This document shows positions 9,055-18,244 of a stretch of DNA of 64,000 nucleotides, in pieces. The stretch comes from RI-106 sp964496875 (lineage in GTDB: Bacteria; Cyanobacteriota; Vampirovibrionia; Obscuribacterales; Obscuribacteraceae), in contig CAZCBH010000001.1 of assembly GCA_964496875.1 (NCBI GenBank), positions 124,001-188,000 of the forward strand, in the 5' to 3' direction. The notes below the pieces were generated by a model. It saw only the letters and a list, made by a program, of their open reading frames with translations, did not search any database and had not been told where the DNA came from. Each line of letters starts with the position of its first letter. The first letter of the stretch is position 1. The position numbers were made by a program, and so were the translations under genes.

Positions 9055-10791
9055 TCAGTCATCGAGTTCCCATAGTGGAATCCGGATGTCGGTTTTTCTG
9101 GCGAATTCAATCGCTTCTTCGTAGCCCGCGTCCACATGACGAATCACACCCATGCCAGGGTCCGTGGTCAGCACTCTTTTTAGTCTTTCGGCAGCTTCTT
9201 GAGAACCGTCGGCCACTATCACCTGCCCCGCATGGAGGGCGTAGCCGATGCCGACCCCGCCGCCATGGTGCAGTGACACCCAGGAGGCTCCGCCAACCGC
9301 GTTAATCAGGGCGTTCAGGTAGACCCAGTCGGCCACGGCATCGGTGCCGTCTTTCATGCTCTCGGTCTCTCTGTTGGGAGAAGCGACCGAGCCGGCGTCG
9401 AGATGGTCGCGACCGATTACTATTGGCGCTTTCACCTTACCTTGAGCGACCAGGTCGTTCATGATCAGACCCATTTTTGCCCGGTCTCCGTAGCCCAGCC
9501 AGCAAATTCGACAGGGCAGACCCTGGAAGGCGACTTTTTCGCCGGCCATCTTGATCCAGCGGCAGAGCGCTTCGTCTTCGGGAAAGTTCTCCAGTATCGT
9601 TCTGTCTATCACGGCGATATCTTCAGGATCGCCCGAGAGAGCCGCCCAGCGGAAGGGCCCTTTGCCTTCGCAGAAAAGAGGACGGATATAGGCTGGCACA
9701 AAGCCCGGAAATGCAAAGGCGTCTTCGACGCCGTGGTCGAGGGCGACCTGGCGAATGTTGTTGCCGTAGTCGAAAGTAATCGCCCCCTTTTTCTGGAAGG
9801 CGAGCATGGCTTTAACGTGAATAGCTATCGCTTGGCATGATAGTTCGAGATAGCGCTTCGGATCCGATTCTCTTAATACGTCCGCTTCAGAAAGCTGCAT
9901 GGGCTCTCCTTTTTCCGTAAGCGGTACATAGCCGTTGAGCGGATCGTGGGCCGAGGTCTGGTCGGTGAGCGCGTCCGGTACGAAGCCTTTTTCCAGCAGT
10001 TCCGGCAATATGAATGCAGCGTTGCCGAGGACACCGATGGATAACGGCTTTCCTTCCGCTTTCGCTTTTTCTGCCAGTTCGATGGCATGGTCGACACTGT
10101 CTGCTTTGACGTCGAGATATCTGGTTTCCAGGCGGCGTTCTATTCTGTGAGGGTCCACTTCTATACAGAGAGCGACCCCTTCATTCATGGTGATGGCGAG
10201 TGGTTGAGCACCGCCCATGCCACCAAGTCCTGCGGTCACAACGATTTTCCCTTTCAAGGAGCCGTCATAGTGTTTTCTTGCCAGGGCGGCAAAGGTTTCA
10301 TAGGTCCCTTGCAGAATTCCCTGGGTGCCGATATAGATCCAGGAGCCGGCCGTCATCTGACCGAACATGATCAGACCTTTCTTTTCCAATTCACGAAAAT
10401 GCTCCCAGGTAGCCCATTTGCCGACCAGATTGGAATTGGCGATTAAAACCCGGGGGGCATTTTCATGACTTTTGAAAATACCCACCGGTTTGCCCGACTG
10501 CACTAATAAGGTTTCATCGTTCTCCAGCTTTGTCAGAGCTTTGACAATAGCCTTAAAAGAATCCCAGTCCCTGGCCGCTTTGCCCGAGCCGCCGTAGACC
10601 ACAAGATCCTGAGGGCGCTCCGCCACTTCGGGGTCGAGATTATTGAGCAGCATTCTCAAAGCTGCTTCCTGAAGCCAGCCTTTGGTATGAAGCTTGGTTC
10701 CCCGGGGCGCTTTCACCGGCATCGGTTTCTTGCTGGCGAGGATCTCTTTCAGCATCTTCTCGGACTCTTCGGTCTTGTAGGTTGTTGTCAT
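9055..10791 (-). CDS. hutU: Urocanate hydratase
   Basis: The 578-residue protein has full urocanase length. Diagnostic stretches include YGGSGKAARDW, the NAD-binding region GKIVVTAGLGGMGGAQPLA (about residues 181-199), ICWLGYGDRAKMG with the active-site cysteine region, and SWVSLHHGGGVGIGYALHAGQV. It hydrates urocanate to imidazolonepropionate in histidine degradation, using tightly bound NAD. No hutH, hutI or formiminoglutamate hydrolase gene is next to it, so the pathway must be dispersed or incomplete. It is divergent from the methylmalonyl-CoA mutase gene, and the thioredoxin-like gene follows 37 bases downstream on the same strand. Confidence 0.96.
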   Translation of the reverse strand: MTTTYKTEESEKMLKEILASKKPMPVKAPRGTKLHTKGWLQEAALRMLLNNLDPEVAERPQDLVVYGGSGKAARDWDSFKAIVKALTKLENDETLLVQSGKPVGIFKSHENAPRVLIANSNLVGKWATWEHFRELEKKGLIMFGQMTAGSWIYIGTQGILQGTYETFAALARKHYDGSLKGKIVVTAGLGGMGGAQPLAITMNEGVALCIEVDPHRIERRLETRYLDVKADSVDHAIELAEKAKAEGKPLSIGVLGNAAFILPELLEKGFVPDALTDQTSAHDPLNGYVPLTEKGEPMQLSEADVLRESDPKRYLELSCQAIAIHVKAMLAFQKKGAITFDYGNNIRQVALDHGVEDAFAFPGFVPAYIRPLFCEGKGPFRWAALSGDPEDIAVIDRTILENFPEDEALCRWIKMAGEKVAFQGLPCRICWLGYGDRAKMGLIMNDLVAQGKVKAPIVIGRDHLDAGSVASPNRETESMKDGTDAVADWVYLNALINAVGGASWVSLHHGGGVGIGYALHAGQVIVADGSQEAAERLKRVLTTDPGMGVIRHVDAGYEEAIEFARKTDIRIPLWELDD

Positions 10792-10954
10792 GACGATGAA
10801 CTCCCCGGCTGTGATTCTTATAAAAGATAAGATAGGAATATGAAAGAATTAGAGAAATATAGTTCCTCTTCCCTTTCTATAAGGGAGAATGATAGCCGAC
10901 TATAAGCGGATAGCCGCAAGTCTTCAAGTTAACTGAATAAATCGGGAGCAGATC

Positions 10955-12616
10955 ATGGTCAAAGAACTGTCCAAGCCGAAATCCAAAGACAGAGACAATA
11001 AAAAAGGTGACGACACCCGGGCCAAGAGCGCCAGGGAGTTCGAGACCATCTCTGGAATTCCTCTCAAGCCGGTTTATAAGCCGGAAGACTTGAAAGACTG
11101 GAATTATGACGAGAAGCTTGCCGACCCCGGTGAATTCCCCTACACCAGAGGCATTCACAAAGACATGTACCGGGGCAAACTCTGGACAATGAGACAGTTC
11201 GCCGGTTTCGGCGGTCCGGAAGAGACCAACGAGCGTTTCAAGTATCTGCTTTCTCAAGGACAGACAGGACTCTCCACCGCTTTTGACCTGCCCACTCTCA
11301 TGGGCTATGATTCGGACCATCCTAAAGCCGACGGAGAAGTAGGGGTTTGCGGAGTGGCTATAGACTCCCTGGAGGACATGGAGATACTCTATCGGGACCT
11401 GCCCCTTGACAAGGTCTCCACCTCGATGACCATCAACGGTCCAGCTTCGATCATTTTCGTTATGTTCCTGGTAAATGCCCGCAAGCAGGGATTCGACTGG
11501 AAACACCTGAACGGTACTCTGCAGAACGATATCTTCAAAGAGTACATTGCCCAGAAGACTTATTTAGTTCCGCCGAGACCGGCTCTCAAACTTATTCAGG
11601 ACATGATGGTCTTCTGCACCAGAGAAGTGCCGAAATGGAACACTATCTCTATCAGCGGCTATCATATTAGAGAAGCTGGCGCCACCGCCGTTCAAGAGCT
11701 GGCGTTTACTCTTGCCGACGGCTTTGCCTATGTCGATGCCGGTATCGAAGCCGGTCTCGATATAGATGAATTTGTACCGAGGCTCTCTTTCTTCTTCAAC
11801 TCGCATATCGACTTCTTTGAAGAGATTGCCAAATTCCGCGCTGCTCGAAGAATCTGGGCGAAGCGAATCAGAGACGAATACGGAGCCAAGAACGAACGTT
11901 CCTGGAAACTGCGTTTCCACACCCAGACGGCAGGATGCAGTCTCACCGCTCCCCAGCCTGAAAACAACATTGTGCGCACCGCCATCGAAGCGCTCGCCGG
12001 AGTGCTTGGCGGCACTCAATCGCTACACACCAACTCCATGGACGAAGTGCTCGGTCTACCTACTCAGAAAGCTGCTCATATAGCATTGAGAACCCAGCAA
12101 ATCATCGCCCACGAAACTGGCGTAGCCAATGTGGCCGATCCCCTCGCCGGCTCCTATTACATCGAGTGGCTCACCGACGAGATGGAGAGACAGGCCAATG
12201 TCTATTTCGATCGAATCAAAGAGATAGGTGGTGTTATCTCCGGTATCGAGAAGCATTTCTTTATGGAAGAGATAGCCAACGCTTCTTACAAGTTCAATCA
12301 GCAGTTGGGTACCCAGGATAGACATTTCATAGGGCTCAACTCTTTCAAAGAGAAGGCTCCTGGTGATGATATCGAGATTCTCAAAATCGGCCGTGAGTAT
12401 CAAGAAAGGCAGGAAGCGCGAATCAAGAGTCTCAAAGAACGCCGAGACAATGAGAAGGTCGCCAATACCCTTTCGGCTCTTAAAGAAGCTCTGAGTAACA
12501 ACAGGGATTCTTTCCAACCTTTAATAGATTGCGTGGAGGCCTACTGTACCCTGGGCGAAATCTGTGATGCCATGCGGGAAGTATGGGGCGCCTATCGCGA
12601 GACCGCGGTTCTCTAA
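10955..12616 (+). CDS. Methylmalonyl-CoA mutase, large (catalytic) subunit
   Basis: The 553 residues cover only the TIM-barrel catalytic part: YTRGIHKDMYRGKLWTMRQFAGFG, GLSTAFDLPTLMGYDSDHP, STSMTINGPAS and SISGYHIREAGA are the family's signature stretches. It lacks the C-terminal B12-binding domain, as in organisms that encode it as a separate small subunit. The enzyme interconverts succinyl-CoA and (R)-methylmalonyl-CoA with adenosylcobalamin, for propionate metabolism. The small subunit is not in the window. Start ATG 10955 follows GGGAG. The first 28 residues are a lysine-rich extension. A related acyl-CoA mutase specificity (for example ethylmalonyl or isobutyryl) cannot be excluded, but the length suits the MCM large subunit. 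Confidence 0.88.
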   Translation: MVKELSKPKSKDRDNKKGDDTRAKSAREFETISGIPLKPVYKPEDLKDWNYDEKLADPGEFPYTRGIHKDMYRGKLWTMRQFAGFGGPEETNERFKYLLSQGQTGLSTAFDLPTLMGYDSDHPKADGEVGVCGVAIDSLEDMEILYRDLPLDKVSTSMTINGPASIIFVMFLVNARKQGFDWKHLNGTLQNDIFKEYIAQKTYLVPPRPALKLIQDMMVFCTREVPKWNTISISGYHIREAGATAVQELAFTLADGFAYVDAGIEAGLDIDEFVPRLSFFFNSHIDFFEEIAKFRAARRIWAKRIRDEYGAKNERSWKLRFHTQTAGCSLTAPQPENNIVRTAIEALAGVLGGTQSLHTNSMDEVLGLPTQKAAHIALRTQQIIAHETGVANVADPLAGSYYIEWLTDEMERQANVYFDRIKEIGGVISGIEKHFFMEEIANASYKFNQQLGTQDRHFIGLNSFKEKAPGDDIEILKIGREYQERQEARIKSLKERRDNEKVANTLSALKEALSNNRDSFQPLIDCVEAYCTLGEICDAMREVWGAYRETAVL

Positions 12617-12638
12617 CTCTAATCTCTGAACCAGACAA

Positions 12639-13649
12639 TTGGACAGTCCAGTATTTGTTTTCTCCGCTTTTTTCGCCTGTGCCCTGGCGATATTTCTTGC
12701 CGGCACTCAGCTCTCCAAATACGGTGATGCGATAGCGGAGAAGACCGGTATGGGCAGAACCTGGATCGGTCTGGTGCTGCTCGCCACCGTCACATCGCTT
12801 CCTGAGTTGATAACCGGGACCAGTTCTGTTGTTCTCCATGATCTGCCAGATATAGCCGTCGGAGCGATTCTCGGAAGTTGTATGTGCAATATTCTGATCA
12901 TCGCCATTTTGGATCTCATGTCCGGTCCCAAGCCGGTCTCTCATCAGGTTCATGAAGGTCATGTGCTCTCCGCCGGTTTCGGCCAGCTCATGCTGGGGCT
13001 TGCCTGTCTCGATATCGTCGCCGAGGAGCGTTTGCCCACCATCGGATGGATAGAGCCTCTGAGTCCGCTTTTTATACTTCTCTATATCCTCGCCATGAAA
13101 TTGATCTATCAACACGAGAAGAAAAGGGTGAATGAATTCATGGAAACCATTGAGGCGCAGTATCGTGATGTCTCTTTGAATAAAGCGGTGACCATGTTCA
13201 TTCTCAATTCACTGGTGGTGGTGGCAGCCGGTGTATTCTTGCCGGATATCGGCGACCGCATGTCTTCCATAACCGGTCTGGGCAATACCTTTGTGGGCAG
13301 CATCTTGATTGCAATCTCGACCTCGCTGCCGGAGATCGTTGTTTGTATAAGCGCCGCTAAAATCGGGGCTTTCGATATGGCGGTCGGAAATCTACTGGGC
13401 AGCAATCTTTTCAATCTGGCTATTCTCTCTCTCGATGATGCGCTTTATCTAAAAGGTCCTCTGCTCGAGGTGATATCGCCAACCCATCTGGTCGGCGCAC
13501 TCTGTGGGCTGATCATGACTTCTATTGCAATCATCGGTCTCAGTTATCGCGCCGAGAAAAAGGCCACGTTCATAGCCTGGGATGCCATGGGTATTGCCTT
13601 TATATATGCGGTCGGCACCATCATTCTCTATATGATGATCGGCAAATAG
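12639..13649 (+). CDS. CaCA-family Na+/Ca2+ exchanger-like membrane protein
   Basis: The protein is 336 residues with about ten membrane segments arranged as two inverted halves. Each half carries an alpha-repeat motif: GLVLLATVTSLPELITG plus GSCMCNI in the first, and GSILIAISTSLPEIVV plus GSNLFNL in the second. These acidic S-L-P-E motifs bind cations in the CaCA superfamily, so proton- or sodium-coupled calcium transport across the inner membrane is likely. The first G-N-IL motif reads GSCMCNI rather than GSNIFNI, a mild divergence. It starts with TTG 22 bases after the mutase stop, without a strong ribosome-binding site, so the start is uncertain. It converges on the acyl-CoA synthetase gene. 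Confidence 0.85.
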   Translation: MDSPVFVFSAFFACALAIFLAGTQLSKYGDAIAEKTGMGRTWIGLVLLATVTSLPELITGTSSVVLHDLPDIAVGAILGSCMCNILIIAILDLMSGPKPVSHQVHEGHVLSAGFGQLMLGLACLDIVAEERLPTIGWIEPLSPLFILLYILAMKLIYQHEKKRVNEFMETIEAQYRDVSLNKAVTMFILNSLVVVAAGVFLPDIGDRMSSITGLGNTFVGSILIAISTSLPEIVVCISAAKIGAFDMAVGNLLGSNLFNLAILSLDDALYLKGPLLEVISPTHLVGALCGLIMTSIAIIGLSYRAEKKATFIAWDAMGIAFIYAVGTIILYMMIGK

Positions 13650-13658
13650 AATTAGCTT

Positions 13659-15215
13659 TTAGAGCAGTTTCTTGTCCACTTTGCCGCTTCTCGTTTTGGG
13701 TAGAGGGTTCGAGAGTGCTCTTAGATCCCAGACCATAGGACGTAGCTCCCTTTTGAGATTCTCTTTCGAGAAGTCTTTCAGGCTCTTCAAAATCTCTTCT
13801 CTGGCTGCTTTGGCACCGGCTTCGTCTTCGCCGGTCAGGGCAGCGCCCAGGTCGGCATCCGCCACCACTATGGTCGCTTTTACAATCTGACCGAGTCTCT
13901 GGTGATCCTGACCGGTGACCGCCACCTCTTTCACCAGCGGATGCCGGGAGAGCACCTGTTCTACTTCTATAGGGAAGACCTTGTTGCCCGCCACTATAAT
14001 CATCTCTTTGGCGCGCCCCGAGATAAAGAGATAGGAGTCGGCAAGATGTCCAATATCGCCGGTTCTATAACCGTTGTCGGTAAGAACTTCTGCGGTCTTC
14101 TCCGGCTGATTGAGATACTCGTCCATCAAGAGTTTGCTTTCTATAAAAATCTCTCCGGTCTGGCCATCGGGCAGGTTGTTTCCGGCTTCGTCGATAATAT
14201 TTATCTTCACGGATGGAATGGGCTTGCCCACGGATTCCAGCGGACCATCGAGATTTAAACAGATGATTTTAGATTCGGTGGAGCCATAGCCGTTATTGAG
14301 CCGCTTTCCAAATTCCGCTTCAAATTGCTTCGCCATGGGAATGGGTAATGGAGCTCCGCCGGAGAGCAGTACCTCGGCTCGGTCCAAATGAACCACTTCT
14401 TTGCCCTGCATCAGTAAAGCACCGTATATGGTGGGGACACCGGCGATTATATGGGGACGGTGAGTATTGATCGCTTTTACAAAAGAAGCCGGATCTAGAT
14501 CGCAAAATACCAGGGCAGCTCTTGTTTTCAAGGCGATCATCAAAACTTCCAGTCCGAAAATATGGCTGACCGGCAGGGGCAGCAATACCACCTTGTTGCA
14601 GGTGAGATTGACCAGCTCTCCCAGTTCCGACAGATTTTTCATCAAGCTGTTATAGGAATGTACAGCTCCTTTCGGCATACCGGTGGTGCCGGAGGTGAGA
14701 ATGACGAGAGCTTGAAAATCCTCCTTGTGACTCTGACTTTCTCTCGAGGCAATTACCGTATCTACCCCGTCGAGGTCCGCCAGGTCAGCCAGTGTAAGTA
14801 TTCTATTAGCTCGCGACCCCATCTTCTCGCTGAGTTCACCGAGGTCTACCAGGGCCGAGTCGACGATTACCAGATTGGCGTCCACCCTTTCGGCTATGTT
14901 AGCCATCTCGTTGACGGTCATGCGGAAATCCACCGGAATGACCGTAGCCTGAAGACGCCAGAGAGCCAGAATCGAGGCTGTCACAAGGGAAGAGTTTCTT
15001 CCCAGGATCAGAACTTTTTTGTGTCTTTCTACAGATCGTTTGCGAAAACACTCTTCAAGTCCGTCGGCAAGCTTATATAGCTGACCATAGCTAACAGTCT
15101 CTGTAGAGCGGCCGGGCTCGCTGCCTGCTTGCATGTCGTGAATGGCATCGGCTGAAGATGTAGACTTATCGCTGTCGTATAGTAATTCGAGCTTCGAATC
15201 TTTTGTAATACTCAT
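13659..15215 (-). CDS. AMP-dependent acyl-CoA synthetase / ligase
   Basis: At 518 residues it shows all core motifs of class I adenylate-forming enzymes: ILTSGTTGMPKGAVHSY (P-loop A3), NNGYGSTES (A5), GYRTGDIG (A7 region), GRAKEMIIVAGNKVFPIEVEQ (A8 hinge) and PKTRSGKVDKKLL with the catalytic lysine near the C-terminus (A10). It activates a carboxylic acid with ATP, then transfers it to CoA or a carrier protein. The substrate is not evident from sequence; medium- or long-chain fatty acid or an aryl acid are possible. It stands alone, convergent with the exchanger gene and divergent from the RNase J-like gene. Confidence 0.9.
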   Translation of the reverse strand: MSITKDSKLELLYDSDKSTSSADAIHDMQAGSEPGRSTETVSYGQLYKLADGLEECFRKRSVERHKKVLILGRNSSLVTASILALWRLQATVIPVDFRMTVNEMANIAERVDANLVIVDSALVDLGELSEKMGSRANRILTLADLADLDGVDTVIASRESQSHKEDFQALVILTSGTTGMPKGAVHSYNSLMKNLSELGELVNLTCNKVVLLPLPVSHIFGLEVLMIALKTRAALVFCDLDPASFVKAINTHRPHIIAGVPTIYGALLMQGKEVVHLDRAEVLLSGGAPLPIPMAKQFEAEFGKRLNNGYGSTESKIICLNLDGPLESVGKPIPSVKINIIDEAGNNLPDGQTGEIFIESKLLMDEYLNQPEKTAEVLTDNGYRTGDIGHLADSYLFISGRAKEMIIVAGNKVFPIEVEQVLSRHPLVKEVAVTGQDHQRLGQIVKATIVVADADLGAALTGEDEAGAKAAREEILKSLKDFSKENLKRELRPMVWDLRALSNPLPKTRSGKVDKKLL

Positions 15216-15354
15216 CTCATATCCTCTGGGGTAAGCTTGTCATGCAACTAAAATTTCAGGTAGCTCCTGTTCAATTCTATAGCCCTCGGCCGGGATGGTC
15301 CTTAGAAACCCACACCTTCTGAACTGTCTACATCCTGGATAACGGACCTGGAAG

Positions 15355-17082
15355 ATGTCTTCAATCGTCAACGGATCTCAAACTATACAACATGATAGCC
15401 TGGCGATAATACCTCTTGGCGGGCAGGGGGAACTGGGCCAGCTTCTCTGGGTGGTCTCCCATTCCGGGGTGATTCTTCTGGTCGATGCAGGTGCAGCTTA
15501 TCCTTCACGCTATCTTCCCGGGGTCGATCTGCTTTTGCCCAACACCAACTTTCTTGAAGCCAATCAAGAAAAGATAGCGGCTTTGCTACTTACCAACGGT
15601 CACGAGGAGCATTCCGGCGCCGTCCCTTACCTGCTCCGGCACCTCGATATACCCCGAATCCTGGCACCCAGGTTCGTCAGTCAGCTCCTCACCCAGTCGG
15701 TGGTCGGCACCGGTGACAGCGAGGCTGTGGATCTGACCGCCTGTCTCGATACCATCGAGTTCGGCAATGATTACGAGATCGGCCCATTCAACGTTGAGTG
15801 GCTACCGGTCAACAATGCCATAGCCGATGCCAGCGGTCTCAAGATAGAAAGCCCGAACGGCACCATTATCTATACATCGAGCTTCAAACTGGACCAGACC
15901 CCGGTAGACGGACATCAATTAGACATTCACCGATTTGCCAGGGCTGGTGAAAAAGGGGTGACTCTTTTAATTAGCGATTCTGCAGGGGTCGAGTATGAAG
16001 GCTATACCGCTTCGGAGTCCTCTCTGGAACGCAATCTGGAGAGCCCGATCGCAAATGCGCCCGGGCGGGTTTTTGTGGTCTTCCCCGGCACCAATACTCA
16101 TCGGCTCCAGCTCTTCTTCGATATCGCATCCCGCACTGGCAGAAAAGTGGTTTTGATCGGCGACTCTCTTCTCAAAACCGCTCTTTCTGCGGTGGTGACC
16201 GGCAATCTCAAATATGATAGAGATATAGAGACCAGCCTCGAGAATATTGACAGTCTCAAAGACGAAGAGGTGATGATTATATTGAGCGGCATCGAGGATG
16301 ATCCTCTTAATGTGCTCAATGATCTGGCTTTCTCCAAACGAGAAGAGGTTGAACTGAAGAGCGGTGACAGTGTTGTCTATAGCGGCCCTATAATGCCCGG
16401 CAAACTCCGTTTCATGGCCGGTATCTTAGACCAACTTCTCAGTAAAGGGGTCCGTATCTCTCACGGCTACAAGCGGGGTCTGCATGTGAGCAAGCATGCC
16501 AGTCGCGAAGAGTTGAAGTTGATGCTCTCTCTTACCCGCCCTCGCTACTTCCTGCCTGCCATCGGCGAGGGACGCCATATCATGCACCATGCCGCCCTGG
16601 CTATTGAATGGGGCATGCCCTCGGCCAATGTCTTTCCTGTAAACAACGGAGATATTCTCGAGATCAACCATGGAATCGCCAGGGTGACAGGCAGCATAGA
16701 AGCTTCGGCGGTACTCTTCAATCGACTCCAGGGCGAGAAAGTCACCACATTTTCGGTAAAAGAGCGAAAGTCTCTCAGCCACGAAGGGGTGGTGACGGTC
16801 TCTTTTATGCTGGGAGAAAATCGCTCCATGGTCGGGGAGCCTGGCATCACTTGTGGTGCTTCGGGGTTCTTGCTTTCTCAAGAATGGGCGGATTGCAGGA
16901 AGGAGATTGAAGAGGCGGTTAAGGCTCTGGTAGAACACTACAGAGTCGAGAAGAGAGAAGCCAGCTTAGGTGAGATCAAAAACGCGGTCAGGGAAGCGAC
17001 GGTTAGAATAATCCGCCACAATCTCCAGTCCAAGCCGACTATCCATGTGGTCGCTTATGAGGTGACTACCAGCCGCCATTAA
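15355..17082 (+). CDS. RNase J-like metallo-beta-lactamase/beta-CASP protein, degenerate active site
   Basis: The 575 residues align throughout with RNase J: LAIIPLGGQGELGQ at the N-terminus, beta-CASP segments (LLISDSAGVEYEGYTASE, then SGDSVVYSGPIMPG) and the C-terminal HVSKHASREELKLML. However, the metal-binding residues are largely lost. The HxHxDH motif reads NGHEEH (residues 81-86), the next His position is Asn (VNNAIAD, about 154), the Asp of TGDFKFD is Ser (TSSFKLD, about 176), and the HGE motif reads IGE. Only two of the seven expected ligands remain. RNase J is a 5'-3' exonuclease and endonuclease; this copy is probably inactive and structural or regulatory. The frame is intact, so it is not a decaying pseudogene. 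Confidence 0.85.
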   Translation: MSSIVNGSQTIQHDSLAIIPLGGQGELGQLLWVVSHSGVILLVDAGAAYPSRYLPGVDLLLPNTNFLEANQEKIAALLLTNGHEEHSGAVPYLLRHLDIPRILAPRFVSQLLTQSVVGTGDSEAVDLTACLDTIEFGNDYEIGPFNVEWLPVNNAIADASGLKIESPNGTIIYTSSFKLDQTPVDGHQLDIHRFARAGEKGVTLLISDSAGVEYEGYTASESSLERNLESPIANAPGRVFVVFPGTNTHRLQLFFDIASRTGRKVVLIGDSLLKTALSAVVTGNLKYDRDIETSLENIDSLKDEEVMIILSGIEDDPLNVLNDLAFSKREEVELKSGDSVVYSGPIMPGKLRFMAGILDQLLSKGVRISHGYKRGLHVSKHASREELKLMLSLTRPRYFLPAIGEGRHIMHHAALAIEWGMPSANVFPVNNGDILEINHGIARVTGSIEASAVLFNRLQGEKVTTFSVKERKSLSHEGVVTVSFMLGENRSMVGEPGITCGASGFLLSQEWADCRKEIEEAVKALVEHYRVEKREASLGEIKNAVREATVRIIRHNLQSKPTIHVVAYEVTTSRH

Positions 17083-18022
17083 TGCAGATGGCATTGCTTT
17101 CGTTGAATTCCAGGATCTTGCGATCGTTGTTCTTCAAGTCGACCTCTTCTATCCAGAAATAAGTCAGCCCCGGAGCTTTGTGGGAAGCCAGGATCCACCA
17201 TTTGCCGTCTTTTAGAATGCCGCCGAAATTCTTTCCTTTTTTGTGACGGTCGTTTGGAAGAGGAAGGAATCTCACCTTTTCCACACTGGTTCTCACAGCG
17301 GTATTCCTGTGCAGAGCGTAGTTGTTGCTGTACTGTTCTTGATACTTCTTGAAGCGCTCCTGTCTGGCTTCTTCGAACTTGTTCACCGCTTCCAATTCTG
17401 GTGTCAGGTAGTCGATCATGCCATCGGCCCAGCGATAATGCGTGAGGATGGAATGAGGAACGGATTTACCGCTTTTTCTGACCGCCCGGGCAAGGGCATA
17501 CTGAAATCGCCAGCCGCCTGGCGGATAGGTGTCATCCATGGCGACCCTGCCAAGATAACCGTGACTGATCAGAAGACCTTTTACATCTTTAGGCTCAGTG
17601 GGCAGGACTCCGTAGCCGGTGCTTTTGGGCGGCTTTGGCGGATAAGGATAGGCTTCCACTTTGACCACGGATTTTTTGTTGCGCGGCACCGAGATGGTCA
17701 GATAGATTTTCGCCTTGCCTTTTCTGACAGCCAACTCGTCTTCTTCTTCGTCTTCATAGACGGTTATCGGCTCGTTGTTCGTTCTGGTCTCTTCCTCTGT
17801 AGTGGCTTCTTCTTCTTCTTCTTCTTCTTCTTCTGTATAGTCCTTCGAATTCGCCGGTGCGGGAACGGATTCCAGTTTGTCAATTTGAATGCTCGAATCT
17901 TTCAATTCGGTGGGAGAGGCCGCCGATAACAGATCTTCTGCAGAAGCGCTCTGAGCGACAAGTAAAACCGCAATCGTCAGAAGCAAGCCCATATTAAAGC
18001 CAGGTTTTGGAGGCGCTTTCAT
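17066..18022 (-). CDS. Secreted protein of unknown function with a poly-glutamate run
   Basis: The ATG at 18022 is preferred over upstream starts because AAGGAAGAG lies 7 bases before it. The product is about 318 residues: a signal peptide (about 1-28, ending SASAE), a low-complexity acidic segment with about nine consecutive glutamates encoded by a CTT-type triplet run, then a compact region (residues 110-318) rich in aromatic and charged residues with YPYPPKPPKS and a C-terminal domain containing KDGKWWILASHK. No family is recognised. Its 3' end overlaps the convergent RNase J-like gene by 17 bases. Confidence 0.75.
   Translation of the reverse strand: MKAPPKPGFNMGLLLTIAVLLVAQSASAEDLLSAASPTELKDSSIQIDKLESVPAPANSKDYTEEEEEEEEEATTEEETRTNNEPITVYEDEEEDELAVRKGKAKIYLTISVPRNKKSVVKVEAYPYPPKPPKSTGYGVLPTEPKDVKGLLISHGYLGRVAMDDTYPPGGWRFQYALARAVRKSGKSVPHSILTHYRWADGMIDYLTPELEAVNKFEEARQERFKKYQEQYSNNYALHRNTAVRTSVEKVRFLPLPNDRHKKGKNFGGILKDGKWWILASHKAPGLTYFWIEEVDLKNNDRKILEFNESNAICINGGW
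17803..17837. repeat. Trinucleotide (CTT/GAA) microsatellite in a coding region
   Basis: A run of about ten CTT triplets on the plus strand encodes the poly-glutamate stretch of the secreted protein. Because the unit is three bases, slippage would change the run length without breaking the frame. Confidence 0.7.
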
Positions 18023-18244
18023 CAATACTCTTCCTTTCATGATCAAGCTATTCTATCTGCTTCGACTCTTGACAGGTTTATAGCCAGTTTATCTGGGTCG
18101 CGATCCGCTCCCGGTTAGAGTACCGAGACCCCGGACGTTCACGAATGGTTCCCTGGAAATACGCAAGGGGCGCGCCAGAGAAGGAATAAGCTTCTATAAG
18201 AGATTGCTTATCTAGACCTGTAAGAATTACGGAAACAGAACGAA

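Noticed and set aside
10877..11506. A 209-codon minus-strand frame over the mutase gene
   Set aside because: It is antisense to the well-supported mutase and has no recognisable protein features.
17803..17837. Phase-variable repeat tract
   Set aside because: The unit is three bases long, so slippage would not switch the frame.
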